Below, one piece after another: positions 51,466 to 60,009 of a stretch of DNA of 64,000 nucleotides (positions within the stretch are counted from its first letter, which is position 1; the number at the start of each line of letters is the position of its first letter). The position numbers and the translations under genes were made by a program. The DNA is from Corynebacterium sp. (GTDB lineage Bacteria; Actinomycetota; Actinomycetes; Mycobacteriales; Mycobacteriaceae). The notes under the pieces were generated by a model. That model was not told the origin of the DNA, searched no databases, and saw nothing but the letters and a program-made list of their open reading frames with translations. Location: assembly GCF_030532715.1 (NCBI RefSeq), contig NZ_JAUNKO010000003.1:294575-358574 (forward strand). Reading direction: 5' to 3'.

Positions 51466-52185
51466 GTGCCGCGCCGGGCGTGGAGCTGGGACGACCGCGG
51501 CACCGAGGTTGGAAGGGAGTGGGTCCACATGTTCAATCCGGAGTACTGGCCGCACGCGGGACTTTCCATCAGTGTGGGGCACATGCGGCTGTGTTGGGCG
51601 ACCGACGACATGCTTGCCACACTGGCCGAAGTCGCAGCTGAGGGCGATCAGCCGCCGCAGGAACATCCGTTCCATTCGGAGTGGTCGTTGTCGAGTCCAG
51701 AGGACCGCGCCAGGTGGGTTTTGCAGCAGCAGTGGAAGCATCGCGGCAACGTTACGGAAGGCGTGCTGAACTTCCAGCTTGCCGTGCTGTATAAGGACGA
51801 GCCGGTCGGGTTGCAAATCGCGCGCAGTGTCGATTGGCCAACCACGCGAGTAGCGGAGACTGGTTCCTGGCTTGGGCATCAATACCAGCGTCGCGGTTGG
51901 GGAACACAGATGCGCGCGCTCATTTGTGAACTTTTGTTCCAAGGGTTCGACGCGCTCGAGGTGCACTCCGCGGCGTTCGTGGATAATCCCGGGGCGCTCG
52001 GCGTGTCCCGTAAGCTGGGATTTTTCCCTAATGGCAGCACGTGGGCGGACCGTGCTGGGGAGCGCGTCGAGGTGGAGCGTTACCGCCTGCCGCGCGATAA
52101 GTGGATGCAGCGCCGCCTGGAGGCATTTCCGGCACCCGTTCGAATGGAAGGCGTCGAAGCTGTGCGCGAACGCTGGGGCCTTTAG
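51466..52185 (+). CDS. GNAT-family N-acetyltransferase (RimJ-like)
   Basis: 239 residues. RimJ/RimL pattern: LSISVGHMRLCWATDDMLATLAEVAAEG at the start of the domain, then TGSWLGHQYQRRGWGTQMRALICELLFQ, which contains the Q/R-x-x-G-x-G/A acetyl-CoA loop, and AAFVDNPGALGVSRKLGF. Probable substrate: an N-terminal amine or small molecule. The GTG at 51466 has GGAGGTAGAAC directly upstream. Ends about 130 nt ahead of the tRNA genes. Confidence 0.8.
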   Translation: MPRRAWSWDDRGTEVGREWVHMFNPEYWPHAGLSISVGHMRLCWATDDMLATLAEVAAEGDQPPQEHPFHSEWSLSSPEDRARWVLQQQWKHRGNVTEGVLNFQLAVLYKDEPVGLQIARSVDWPTTRVAETGSWLGHQYQRRGWGTQMRALICELLFQGFDALEVHSAAFVDNPGALGVSRKLGFFPNGSTWADRAGERVEVERYRLPRDKWMQRRLEAFPAPVRMEGVEAVRERWGL

Positions 52186-52316
52186 CGGGCCCACGGCCCA
52201 GCGTCCCGACGCCTCGCCCGCAACCGCATCGTCGCAGTTCATCGCGTGATTTGCGTAGATTGATGCGGTTGCGTATATTTCTGTGAAGTCGCATCAACCG
52301 AGTGTTGTGGCGACAA

Positions 52317-52389
<73 letters not shown>

Positions 52390-52419
52390 CAAAACGAGCC
52401 GGCTTCGGCAAGTTTTTAT

Positions 52420-52493
52420 GGCCCTGTGGCGCAGTTGGTTAGCGCGCCGCCCTGTCACGGCGGAGGTCGCGGGTTCGAGCCCCGTCAGGGTCG
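52420..52493 (+). tRNA. tRNA-Asp (anticodon GUC), copy 1
   Basis: 74 nt. The acceptor GGCCCTG / CAGGGTC has one G-U pair; anticodon arm CCGCC-CTGTCAC-GGCGG, T-arm GCGGG-TTCGAGC-CCCGT. Discriminator G. Identical over its full length to copy 2 at 56171-56244. Confidence 0.96.
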
Positions 52494-52500
52494 CAATGAA

Positions 52501-52552
52501 AGTATGGAGGGCGTGAATATCCCAAGGGATTCACGCCCTCCATACTTATTTG
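52501..52552. terminator. Long perfect hairpin terminator behind tRNA-Asp copy 1
   Basis: An 18-bp perfect stem, AGTATGGAGGGCGTGAAT and its complement, with a 10-nt loop, followed by TATTTG. It lies between convergent transcripts (tRNAs from the left, response regulator from the right) and can serve both. Confidence 0.85.
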
Positions 52553-52566
52553 TATCCACCCCCGAT

Positions 52567-53172
52567 CTATAACCAGCCGTTTTCCTCGGCGGTTCGCACC
52601 GCCTCGTAGTGGTTTCTAGCTTGGGTTTTTGTGATGATGGTGGACAAATGATTACGCACAGTCCCGGGAGATAAGTGCAGGGTACGGGCGATTTCTGCGG
52701 TGGAGCTTCCCGTCACGGCGGCGCGACATATTTCTATTTCACGGTTAGTTAGTGGGTTTTCGGGGAGAAAAAGGGACTGCTCCGCCAGATCGGGATCGAT
52801 GGCGCGGTAGCCGCTGTGCACACGGCGGATGGCATCGGCGAGTGCCGCGGGTGGGGTGTCTTTGACCAGGAATCCGCGCGCGCCTGCTTCGATGGCGCGT
52901 TTGAGGTAGCCGGGCCTACCGAATGTGGTCACGATGATGGCGGCGCACTCGGGCACCGCCGCGTGGAGGGCTGCCGTGGCGGCGATGCCGTCGAGCCCTG
53001 GCATTTCGATGTCAATGAGGGCAACGTTGGCACCGCTTGTTCGGGCGGTGTCCACAAGGGCGGTGCCGTCGCCTATCTCGGCGACGATGGTGAGGTCCTT
53101 TTCAAGTCCGAGCAGGGCTGCGAGGGCGCCGCGTACGAGGGCTTGGTCGTCGGCGATAAGGACGTTGATCAT
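52567..53172 (-). CDS. NarL/LuxR-family response regulator
   Basis: 201 residues. The receiver domain has acidic Asp8/Asp9, phospho-acceptor Asp54 in ALIDIEMPGLDG, Thr82/Thr83 and Lys104 in FLVKDTPP. The C-terminal LuxR-type helix-turn-helix is LTNREIEICRAAVTGSSTAEIARTLHLSPGTVRNHLS. Overlaps the kinase gene by 4 nt. It most probably regulates the ABC transporter genes of its own operon; a 16-bp palindrome at 55966-55981 is the candidate site. Confidence 0.92.
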   Translation of the reverse strand: MINVLIADDQALVRGALAALLGLEKDLTIVAEIGDGTALVDTARTSGANVALIDIEMPGLDGIAATAALHAAVPECAAIIVTTFGRPGYLKRAIEAGARGFLVKDTPPAALADAIRRVHSGYRAIDPDLAEQSLFLPENPLTNREIEICRAAVTGSSTAEIARTLHLSPGTVRNHLSTIITKTQARNHYEAVRTAEENGWL

Positions 53173-54257
53173 GGCTGCTCCAGGATGATATCTATGGTGG
53201 TTCCGCGGGTTTCGGAGCGGATGTCCAGGGTGCCGCCCGCTTCCGTGATCCGCTGGTGGAGCCCGGTGAGGCCGTTGCCGTGGGTGGCGGTGCCGATGCC
53301 GCGGCCGTCGTCACGCACGGTCAGGCGGGTGGGGGTAATGGTGATGGCGACGTGGCGGGCACCGGAGTGCCTCATGATGTTCGTGGTAGCTTCGCGCAGC
53401 GCCCAGGCGAAGATTCGATTGGTGGCGGTGGGCAGCTCGCCAGCATGAACAAGTGCATCAACGGTGGGGGTGATGTGGGCGGCTTTGAGGGCTTGGGTCG
53501 CGGCGGTGAGTTCGGTGTCAAGGGAGGGGGCGCGCAGTCCGGTGACGGTGGATCGGACCTCGGTGAGGGCGTTGCGACTGAGTTGGGTGATGTCCGTGAT
53601 TTCGGTGGCGGCGCGCGCGGGGTCGAGCTCGAGGAGTTTTGCTGCGAGTTCGGATTTAAGGTTGATGACGGTCAGCGTGTGGCCGAGAATGTCGTGGACA
53701 TCACGGGCAACGCGTTCGCGTTCCGTGGCGATGGTAAGTTGCTGTTCCATGACGTGGTGGCGTTCGCTGAGTTCGGTGCCGTAGCGCATGAGTGCAAGGG
53801 AGGCGAACGCAGCGGTAATGATGGCGTTTTGGTGCCAGGAATTTTCACTGATGATCGTCCCGATGAGGAAGCCGGATCCGACCGCCAGGATGAGCGACAA
53901 CCCGATGCGCAGTGTGGTGCGAAATGCGGCGACCGCGACAACGTACGGCAGGAGGACGGCGACGCTGGGGGACCCCACGAGGAAGAAACACGCCAGCGTC
54001 ACTAGGGCGAGCGCCCCGACCCACATGCTTGTCGACGCCCTCGTGGCCCGGGCAATGTAGGAAAAGCTGAGGATGTACAGGGCGACGAACGCAGCCAGCA
54101 GCATGTAGGCGAATATTTTTGTGACTGCGCTCAAGTGTGGGGCGGTTGCGACATCAACGATGAAGTAGATGAGAAAAACCGTCCACACGCTTGCTTGGAG
54201 CATGTATCTCAGGGTCACAGTGTTCACCCTAGTTGGTCTTTTAGGCGAGGCGCCCAT
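53169..54257 (-). CDS. Sensor histidine kinase (DesK/NarX-type, HisKA_3)
   Basis: 362 residues. Four to five predicted membrane helices in the first 155 residues without a large sensor domain, so the signal is probably in or at the membrane. The dimerisation/phosphorylation helix ERERVARDVHDILGHTLTVINLK carries His188. The HATPase domain has WALREATTNIMRHS as N-box, VRDDGRGIG and GNGLTGLHQRI. The ATG at 54257 overlaps the permease end by 17 nt; starts at 54227 (GTG) or 54203 are possible. Partner of the response regulator behind it. Confidence 0.88.
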   Translation of the reverse strand: MGASPKRPTRVNTVTLRYMLQASVWTVFLIYFIVDVATAPHLSAVTKIFAYMLLAAFVALYILSFSYIARATRASTSMWVGALALVTLACFFLVGSPSVAVLLPYVVAVAAFRTTLRIGLSLILAVGSGFLIGTIISENSWHQNAIITAAFASLALMRYGTELSERHHVMEQQLTIATERERVARDVHDILGHTLTVINLKSELAAKLLELDPARAATEITDITQLSRNALTEVRSTVTGLRAPSLDTELTAATQALKAAHITPTVDALVHAGELPTATNRIFAWALREATTNIMRHSGARHVAITITPTRLTVRDDGRGIGTATHGNGLTGLHQRITEAGGTLDIRSETRGTTIDIILEQP

Positions 54258-55008
54258 GATCTCGCCGCCAGAGCAGGACGTTCACTCCAGCGAACACTAG
54301 TGTCCATCCCGCTATGTTGGCGAGCGCGTACCACAGGGGATCGGTGACGCTGAAGGGGGCGTCGCTCAGCGCTTGGAAGCCGTGCGTGAGTGGGAAACGG
54401 GCGAGGGCAGTGCTCCCGTACAGGGGACTAAACCTGCCGATGCTGAGGATAGTTTCGGACAGCGGCGCGAAACTATTGCCGAGAAACGACAGCGGCACGA
54501 TGCACCCTGTGGCGATGGAAACTGCGCCGTGTGAGCGAAATGCGGTACCGAACGCTAGTCCGTACAGGCTAAAAGGTACGCACGCCGCGACTGTCAGCGC
54601 CGCGGTGATTACCCAGGTTGCGGCGGGTAACGACGCCCCGCTTACCCACCCGCACATGAACACAGCGGCGACGGGGAGGCAGATGCGCAACGAAGTGACC
54701 GCCACATGGGTGACGAGTCGCTGCCAGGTACGCAACGGCGTGAGGGCGAGTTGGCGCTGCCAGCCGGAGGTTTCGTCAAGGACGATGCCGCCGACGGAGC
54801 TCACGGCGCCGGTGATTCCGCCGTAGATGGCCATGCCGATCATGGAGTAGGCGAGGATGTTGCCGTCGCCAATCGGTTGGTCGCTGGTTACATTGGTGGA
54901 GTCGAGCACCAAGTACAAAAGCACCGGCAGGACGATCGAAAAGAACAGCGGGGAGCGGTCCTTGAGCATGCGCCGGATCTCCAGGTTGATATAGCGAGCG
55001 AGGTTCAT
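54241..55008 (-). CDS. ABC-2 type transporter permease
   Basis: 255 residues with six predicted membrane helices. Starts with the cytoplasmic IRRMLKDRSPLFFSIVLPVLLYLVLDS typical of DrrB/YadH-type ABC-2 permeases; EVSG-like DETSGWQRQLALTPLR follows TM2. Works with the ATPase at 55005, overlapping its stop by 4 nt. Such pairs with two-component genes often export antimicrobial peptides, lipids or antibiotics. Confidence 0.87.
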   Translation of the reverse strand: MNLARYINLEIRRMLKDRSPLFFSIVLPVLLYLVLDSTNVTSDQPIGDGNILAYSMIGMAIYGGITGAVSSVGGIVLDETSGWQRQLALTPLRTWQRLVTHVAVTSLRICLPVAAVFMCGWVSGASLPAATWVITAALTVAACVPFSLYGLAFGTAFRSHGAVSIATGCIVPLSFLGNSFAPLSETILSIGRFSPLYGSTALARFPLTHGFQALSDAPFSVTDPLWYALANIAGWTLVFAGVNVLLWRRDHGRLA

Positions 55009-55907
55009 TGCATTACTCCATGCGTGTGATTCAGGGCGAGGAATACGTCTTCGAGCGTTGACTGACTGATAGCGACGTCGCGAGCAGGCGTACTGGTGAA
55101 CAAATACCGCGCCAGGGCATCGGAATCATGCGTGTGGAAAACCGTTCGGTTACCGTTGTGGCTTACGGATTGCACGCCGGGGACGGAAGTAGCGTCGAAC
55201 CCCGAAGGCAAACTCACCGTGACGGTGTGCCCGCCGGCGAGTGCACGAACCTCATTGGTCGGGCCGTCCGCGATGACCTTGCCGCTGCTGAGCATCACAA
55301 TCCGGTGGGCAAAATTCTGCGCTTCCTCTAGGTAGTGAGTGGCAAAGAGGATCGTTTTGCCGTGCTCGGATTGCAGTTGCATGGTGTCCCAAAACTCGTG
55401 TCGCGCGCCGGTATCCATGCCGGCGGTGGGCTCGTCGAGGATCAGCAGGTCTGGATCCGGCAGTAGTGCAAGCGCGAATCGGAGCCGCTGTTGCTCACCG
55501 CCGGAGCATTGCCCCACCTTGCGGTTCGCAATAGTTCGCAGATGAGTGCGATCGAGCAGCGTTTCTGTAGGTTCCGGTTTGGGGAACGTGGTAGCGATAA
55601 GTTCGATAGTTTCCCGAACCGTGAGGTTCCCCAATAAACCGCCGCTCTGCAGCACCGCGCCAACGTTCGCATCGTGGATAGCCTGCCGTGGCGTGCGCCC
55701 GAATACTGCCAGTGCGCCACTTGTTGGGGTGGTTAGCCCCAGGATCATATCGATCAGGGTGCTTTTCCCCGCGCCGTTGTGCCCGAGCAACGCGACTATT
55801 TCGCCATCGCTGATGGTGAGGTTCACTCTGTCAACGGCGTTGAAGTCCCTGGCGCCATCCGAGAAGGTTTTCACCAGGTTGTCGGTATGTATCGCTGTGG
55901 TGCTCAT
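55005..55907 (-). CDS. ABC transporter ATP-binding protein (DrrA-like)
   Basis: 300 residues. Walker A GHNGAGKST near 42-50, Q-loop in VLQSGGLLGNLTV, signature CSGGEQQRL, Walker B LLILDEPTAGMD and switch His in FATHYLEE. A C-terminal extension of about 80 residues is common in DrrA/CcmA-type exporters. First gene of the ATPase-permease-kinase-regulator operon on the minus strand. The upstream gap contains the palindrome at 55966. Confidence 0.93.
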   Translation of the reverse strand: MSTTAIHTDNLVKTFSDGARDFNAVDRVNLTISDGEIVALLGHNGAGKSTLIDMILGLTTPTSGALAVFGRTPRQAIHDANVGAVLQSGGLLGNLTVRETIELIATTFPKPEPTETLLDRTHLRTIANRKVGQCSGGEQQRLRFALALLPDPDLLILDEPTAGMDTGARHEFWDTMQLQSEHGKTILFATHYLEEAQNFAHRIVMLSSGKVIADGPTNEVRALAGGHTVTVSLPSGFDATSVPGVQSVSHNGNRTVFHTHDSDALARYLFTSTPARDVAISQSTLEDVFLALNHTHGVMQ

Positions 55908-55965
55908 GCTTTCAGCTTCCGCCTGCGAGGGGGCCCGGATGAAGCCTAAAAGTCATGTTTTTCGG

Positions 55966-55981
55966 ATGACAATTGTCATCT
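55966..55981. promoter_or_regulatory. 16-bp perfect palindrome upstream of the ABC/two-component operon
   Basis: GATGACAATTGTCATC, about 60 nt ahead of the ABC ATPase start. A half-related AGTCAT lies at 55952. Its position fits the binding site of the operon's own NarL-type regulator, which is an inference. Confidence 0.55.
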
Positions 55982-56170
55982 GTTTGCCCCGGTATTCCTT
56001 CCTTCCTTAGCCGCGGCTATTCATGCTGTGAGCGTCGTCTTTATGTAACGTCCCGCCCCGATCGCAAACAAACACGCTGACATGCTGATTTGCGCGGTTG
56101 AAAGAAGTCTCTGTATAGTTACATCCCGTGCACAGCGCGGCTGGTTGGAAGGCCGCCAAGGTTGCTGCAC

Positions 56171-56244
56171 GGCCCTGTGGCGCAGTTGGTTAGCGCGCCG
56201 CCCTGTCACGGCGGAGGTCGCGGGTTCGAGCCCCGTCAGGGTCG
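56171..56244 (+). tRNA. tRNA-Asp (anticodon GUC), copy 2
   Basis: 74 nt, base-for-base the same as 52420-52493, including the C after the discriminator, but with unrelated flanks. A TATAGT at 56114 is a probable -10 for this tRNA pair. The two copies bracket the two-component/ABC module in direct orientation. Confidence 0.96.
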
Positions 56245-56265
56245 CTGAGTGTGTTGTAGCACTCT

Positions 56266-56338
56266 GGCCAGATAGCTCAGTCGGTAGAGCGTCCGCCTGA
56301 AAAGTGGAAGGTCACCAGTTCGATCCTGGTTCTGGCCA
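56266..56338 (+). tRNA. tRNA-Phe (anticodon GAA)
   Basis: 73 nt. Acceptor GGCCAGA / TCTGGCC, D-arm GCTC-AGTCGGTA-GAGC, anticodon loop CTGAAAA, T-arm ACCAG-TTCGATC-CTGGT; discriminator A. It lies 21 nt behind tRNA-Asp copy 2. Confidence 0.97.
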
Positions 56339-56339
56339 C

Positions 56340-56371
56340 AAACCCCAGCATTGAACGGTGTTGGGGTTTTT
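56340..56371 (+). terminator. Rho-independent terminator of the tRNA-Asp/tRNA-Phe unit
   Basis: AAACCCCA... pairs with TGGGGTTT and is followed by TT, directly after tRNA-Phe. Confidence 0.85.
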
Positions 56372-56451
56372 GCTCTGTTCGGGTAAAATTAGCGTTTTCA
56401 TTCGCGGGTGTTGGTTTCACTGCCCAAGGACTAGAGAACGGTGTGCGCCAG

Positions 56452-56775
56452 ATGAACGATGAACAGCAAACTCCAGACGTGTACGTGACTCACGACGCCC
56501 CAAGCTCGCGTTTCCTCCTGACCGTCGACGGGACCGAAGCGGGCTTTGCGGAGTACACCCTCGTGCCGATCGGCCACGGTAACGCCGCTCGGGATTTTCA
56601 CCACACGGAAATTTACCCCCAATTCCGAGGACACGGGTATGCGAATCCGTTGGTGAAGGCGGCACTGAACGCCACTCGGGTTGCGGGCCTGAAGGTGCAG
56701 CCCACGTGTTCGGCCGTGAGCCACTTTATTGTGAAAAACCCCGAGTTTGCAGACCTTGTCGTTCCCGGCTCCTAA
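56452..56775 (+). CDS. Small GNAT-like acetyltransferase (YidJ/YjdJ type)
   Basis: 107 residues. Single short GNAT-like domain of the kind typified by bacterial YjdJ: FLLTVDGTEAGFAEYTLV, FHHTEIYPQFRGHGYANPLVKAAL (with the R-G-H-G-Y acetyl-CoA loop), LKVQPTCSAVSHFIVKNPEF. The last motif, with Cys and the Ser-His pair, is typical of this subfamily. The start may be the ATG at 56452 or a GTG 9 nt upstream; neither has a clear ribosome site. Substrate unknown. Confidence 0.8.
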   Translation: MNDEQQTPDVYVTHDAPSSRFLLTVDGTEAGFAEYTLVPIGHGNAARDFHHTEIYPQFRGHGYANPLVKAALNATRVAGLKVQPTCSAVSHFIVKNPEFADLVVPGS

Positions 56776-56782
56776 CCAGCTG

Positions 56783-57463
56783 CTAACTGCCTGCGCCCAT
56801 AAGCGCGAGCAGGTTTTCAGTGCATCCCGTGACGGTAACCGCTGGTGCATCCTCGTACCCGGCGCGGTATCGCTCGCGCGTGAGTACGGCTAGCGTTCCA
56901 GGAATGAGTTTGCTTTCGGGGCCGGCGGGCAGTTTCGTGTCCTCAGTTTTTTGATACCCCAGCTTCGCGCTCACGCGTGCCGACGCCGCGTTGCTTAGCA
57001 TCCAGCCTGACTCAATCCGTTCCGCGCCTAAGTGTTCGAAGCAAAACGCCGCGACCCCGTGGCGAACAAGCGTTCCATACCCTTGCCCTTGATGGCGGTA
57101 AAGGTTCCACGAACCGGTAGCGACGGCGCGTCGAGAGGCAAACTCGGTTGCCCGCAAATCAGCAACCCCGATGAGCTCGGTGCCGTCGTATACCGCCATG
57201 TCCAGGGACCACGTTGCCGGCTGAAATGTCGCGCGGTTCAGCCACCGGTATTGGGCACTGTTGCGGGCGCGGTCCGGCGGGGCGTTAAAGATCCAAGGGA
57301 AGGCGTGTTTGGGAATTTCTGGTCCGTACACATCTTCGGGTGAGACGTCGGCGATCAGCGCAATGTCCGCGTCGGTCATCCCGCGCAATTCAATGCGACG
57401 TCCCGCCCCGGCCACCTCGATGCGCAACCCGAATGGCGGCCACAACGTCGCTAGTGAATCCAT
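56783..57463 (-). CDS. GNAT-family acetyltransferase (RimJ/RimL-like)
   Basis: 226 residues. RIELRGMTDADIALIADVSPEDVYG begins the domain; GSWNLYRHQGQGYGTLVRHGVAAFCFEHLGAERI contains the acetyl-CoA loop, and NAASARVSAKLGYQK the final motif. It lies 3 nt ahead of cysE on the same strand in the gene order seen in corynebacteria, but a functional tie to cysteine synthesis is not shown. Confidence 0.8.
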   Translation of the reverse strand: MDSLATLWPPFGLRIEVAGAGRRIELRGMTDADIALIADVSPEDVYGPEIPKHAFPWIFNAPPDRARNSAQYRWLNRATFQPATWSLDMAVYDGTELIGVADLRATEFASRRAVATGSWNLYRHQGQGYGTLVRHGVAAFCFEHLGAERIESGWMLSNAASARVSAKLGYQKTEDTKLPAGPESKLIPGTLAVLTRERYRAGYEDAPAVTVTGCTENLLALMGAGS

Positions 57464-57466
57464 GTG

Positions 57467-58057
57467 CTAAATTCCTGCCCCGCGTTCGCGGGCGACATAA
57501 GCGTCTGGATCCACCAGCTTGACGCATTCGTCCTGGTGCCTGGGCCTGCTCTTCGCCGGAATGCCCACCGCAATGTGGTTCGCGGGCACGTCTTTGGTTA
57601 CCACCGCGTTCGCGCCAATTGCGCTGCCTTCGCCGATGGTAATCGGGCCGAGAACCTTCGCACCCGCGCCGACCGTCACGTTATCTTGCAGGGTCGGGTG
57701 GCGCTTCGTCTGGGTAAGTACCTGGCCGCCGAGGGTGACACCGTGATACAGCATCACTCCGTCACCGATCTCGGCGGTTTCGCCGATGACCACCCCCATG
57801 CCGTGGTCGATGAAGAAGCGGCGGCCGATTGTTGCCCCCGGATGAATCTCCACGCCCGTAGCGAACCTCGTAAACTGCGCGAGGATGCGGGCCGGGCCCT
57901 TGAACCCGCGCACCCACAACGCGTGCGCAACACGGTGCGACCAAATCGCATGCAAACCCGAATAAACGATAGCGTTTTCGACATCGCCGCGAGCTGCGGG
58001 ATCGTGTTCACGGGCGTTGGCAAGGTCTTCACGGAGCATCGAAAGCAATCGGTACAT
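57467..58057 (-). CDS. cysE: Serine O-acetyltransferase
   Basis: Makes O-acetylserine from serine and acetyl-CoA. 196 residues, the short actinobacterial/epsilon form lacking most of the N-terminal helical domain. Left-handed beta-helix repeats run from [25 protein letters not shown], which includes the catalytic His, through LYHGVTLGG and [27 protein letters not shown]. Forms the cysteine synthase complex with CysK, whose gene lies 101 nt upstream on the same strand. Confidence 0.95.
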   Translation of the reverse strand: MYRLLSMLREDLANAREHDPAARGDVENAIVYSGLHAIWSHRVAHALWVRGFKGPARILAQFTRFATGVEIHPGATIGRRFFIDHGMGVVIGETAEIGDGVMLYHGVTLGGQVLTQTKRHPTLQDNVTVGAGAKVLGPITIGEGSAIGANAVVTKDVPANHIAVGIPAKSRPRHQDECVKLVDPDAYVARERGAGI

Positions 58058-58158
58058 AAGGCATCATCCTAGCAGCGCACGCTGGGCGCTGTCGCGGCGT
58101 CGAAAAGCCAACAACCAGCGGCAACAAGCGTGCAGAGAGGGCAAGTGCGGGCGGGGCG

Positions 58159-59094
58159 TTACTTGCGGATATCGTCAAACAGCACGGTGGAAACGTAGCG
58201 CTCGCCATAATCGCACGCCACCGTCACAATCGTCTTACCAGCGTTTTCCTCCAACGCCGCGAGCTTCAGCGCCACATGAATGTTTGCGCCCGTTGAAATG
58301 CCGCCCAAAATGCCTTCCGACGCCCCGAGCGCGCGCGCCGCCGCAATTGCGTCCTCGTTGGAAACGGTAAAAATGTCATCAATGACCTTGCGGTCAAGCA
58401 CCTCGGGAATGAAGTTCGCCCCGATCCCCTGAATCTTGTGGGGGCCCGCCTTGCCCGTAGTGAGCAGGGCAGAATCCGCCGGCTCTACGCCGACTATCTG
58501 CACGTCGGGCTTGCGCTCCTTCAACACGCGGCCCACGCCAGACACCGTGCCGCCGGTGCCAAAACCCGCGACGAAAATATCCACATTGCCGTCCGTGTCG
58601 GACCAAATTTCCTCGGCGGTGGTCGCCCGGTGAATCGCGGGATTCGCGGGGTTGGCAAACTGGCGTGCGAGTACTGCGCCGTCGCGCGTCTCGACGATCT
58701 CGTTCGCCTTATCTACCGCGCCCTGCATGCCGGCAGACCCTGGAGTCAGGAAAATTTCTGCCCCGTAGCCACGCAACATCACGCGGCGCTCCAGCGACAT
58801 CGTCTCCGGCATGGTCAACACCACCTTGTAGCCGCGGGCGGCGCCTACCATCGCCAACGCGATACCAGTGTTGCCCGATGTTGCCTCCACAATGGTGCCG
58901 CCGGGCTTGAGGGAACCGTCGGCCTCGGCAGCATCGATAATCGCTCGGCCGATGCGGTCCTTGACGCTATTGGCGGGGTTAAAAAACTCCAATTTCACAA
59001 GCACGTCCGCCGGCAATCCTTCCGCAAGCCTGTTTAAACGAACCAGGGGAGTATTGCCGATAGTTTCAGTGATGTTGGCGTGAATACGTGCCAT
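58159..59094 (-). CDS. cysK: O-acetylserine sulfhydrylase (cysteine synthase A)
   Basis: PLP enzyme making cysteine from O-acetylserine and sulfide. 311 residues. The PLP Lys45 is in [22 protein letters not shown] binds the substrate carboxylate, and the phosphate loop is [16 protein letters not shown]. The ATG at 59094 has GCAAGGAG upstream; the frame extends 14 codons further without support. Upstream of it begins a 1.9-kb stretch without protein genes. Confidence 0.96.
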   Translation of the reverse strand: MARIHANITETIGNTPLVRLNRLAEGLPADVLVKLEFFNPANSVKDRIGRAIIDAAEADGSLKPGGTIVEATSGNTGIALAMVGAARGYKVVLTMPETMSLERRVMLRGYGAEIFLTPGSAGMQGAVDKANEIVETRDGAVLARQFANPANPAIHRATTAEEIWSDTDGNVDIFVAGFGTGGTVSGVGRVLKERKPDVQIVGVEPADSALLTTGKAGPHKIQGIGANFIPEVLDRKVIDDIFTVSNEDAIAAARALGASEGILGGISTGANIHVALKLAALEENAGKTIVTVACDYGERYVSTVLFDDIRK

Positions 59095-59305
59095 GAACAA
59101 CTCCTTGCAGCACAAACGAACAGCGCGCACCAGCAAACAATGCCCATGCGCAACGACTACAGCAAAGGATACATGTGGATGCCGGTAAAATCTAGACTAG
59201 GCGGTCTGAAAGCTGGTCTATTTCCCGGTGGTTGGGGGTAGCCGCCGGGATCGCCGGCCGTGGTTTGGGTGAGTTGGTTTAGGTGGCGGAAGGTGCGGTC
59301 GGCAG

Positions 59306-59348
59306 AGCGGGCGGTAGTTCTGGTAGAAGCGGGCGGTAGTTCTGGTAG
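59306..59348. repeat. Two tandem copies of a 21-bp unit
   Basis: Two adjacent copies of the unit AGCGGGCGGTAGTTCTGGTAG lie at 59306-59326 and 59328-59348, with a single A between them. Only two copies and no spacer, so this is not a CRISPR array. It abuts the larger tandem repeat that follows. Confidence 0.7.
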
Positions 59349-59349
59349 A

Positions 59350-59720
59350 TCAGGCAGATTCGACACCGGGACCTGCAGGGGGCGCTGATTGCCGAGGTGG
59401 TGGAAACCGCCCTGCAGAATCTGCCTTAAGGCAGATTTGACACCCGCCGGCTACTTGGTGGTTTTCCCAGGTGGTCGGGGTGGTTCACGGTGCTGCTCGG
59501 TTAGACATCAGGCAGATTCGACACCGGGACCTGTAGGGGCGCTGATTGCCGAGGTGGTGGAAACCGCCCTGCGGAATCTGCCTGAGGCAGATTTGACACC
59601 CGCCGGCCACCTGGTGGTTTCCCCAGGTTGACGGGGTGGTTCACGGTGCGGCCGAGCCAAGCATCAGGCAGATTCGACACCCGCCACGCGCCCAGTGAGT
59701 TCCCCAGGATATGGGCGTGG
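59350..59720. repeat. Tandem array of a 158-bp unit built around GGCAGATTC elements
   Basis: Unit 1 (59350-59507), unit 2 (59508-59664) and the beginning of a third (from 59665). Each opens with TCAGGCAGATTCGACACC, carries an internal inverted pair (AATCTGCCT next to AGGCAGATTTGACACC) and the block GCTGATTGCCGAGGTGGTGG, and closes with CGGGGTGGTTCACGGTGC. The two full units differ at scattered positions. No protein gene is visible. Confidence 0.85.
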
Positions 59721-60009
59721 TACGTGGGGTTTGGAAATTGAACATGCCCGCGGCGGGGCGTTCGGGCGCACTTCGCGGGGAGTGTGTTGCTGGGCCGGTG
59801 TTATCCGAAGGGGCGGGGCCCAGGTTGTGGTGCCCGTGAAGGGGCACGTTCCTCGCGATCCGAACGATGCCTATCCGCGGGCATGGTCGGCGCTGCAACT
59901 TTCCTTTTGCATTGGGTGGGTCAACGTTGGCGCTGTTGAGTCTCACGAAAGGGTGCCGCCTTTGGTAGGTGTGGCGCCAAGTTGCTGACTTTCCAATGAA
60001 GTCGGGTGA

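Noticed and set aside
51313-52242. Upstream extension of the MFS exporter frame
   Set aside because: It overlaps the GNAT gene on the other strand and encodes no membrane segment; the exporter begins at 51312 with a normal first helix.
59306-59720. CRISPR array
   Set aside because: The repeats are directly tandem or 158 bp long without short unique spacers, and no cas gene is in the window.
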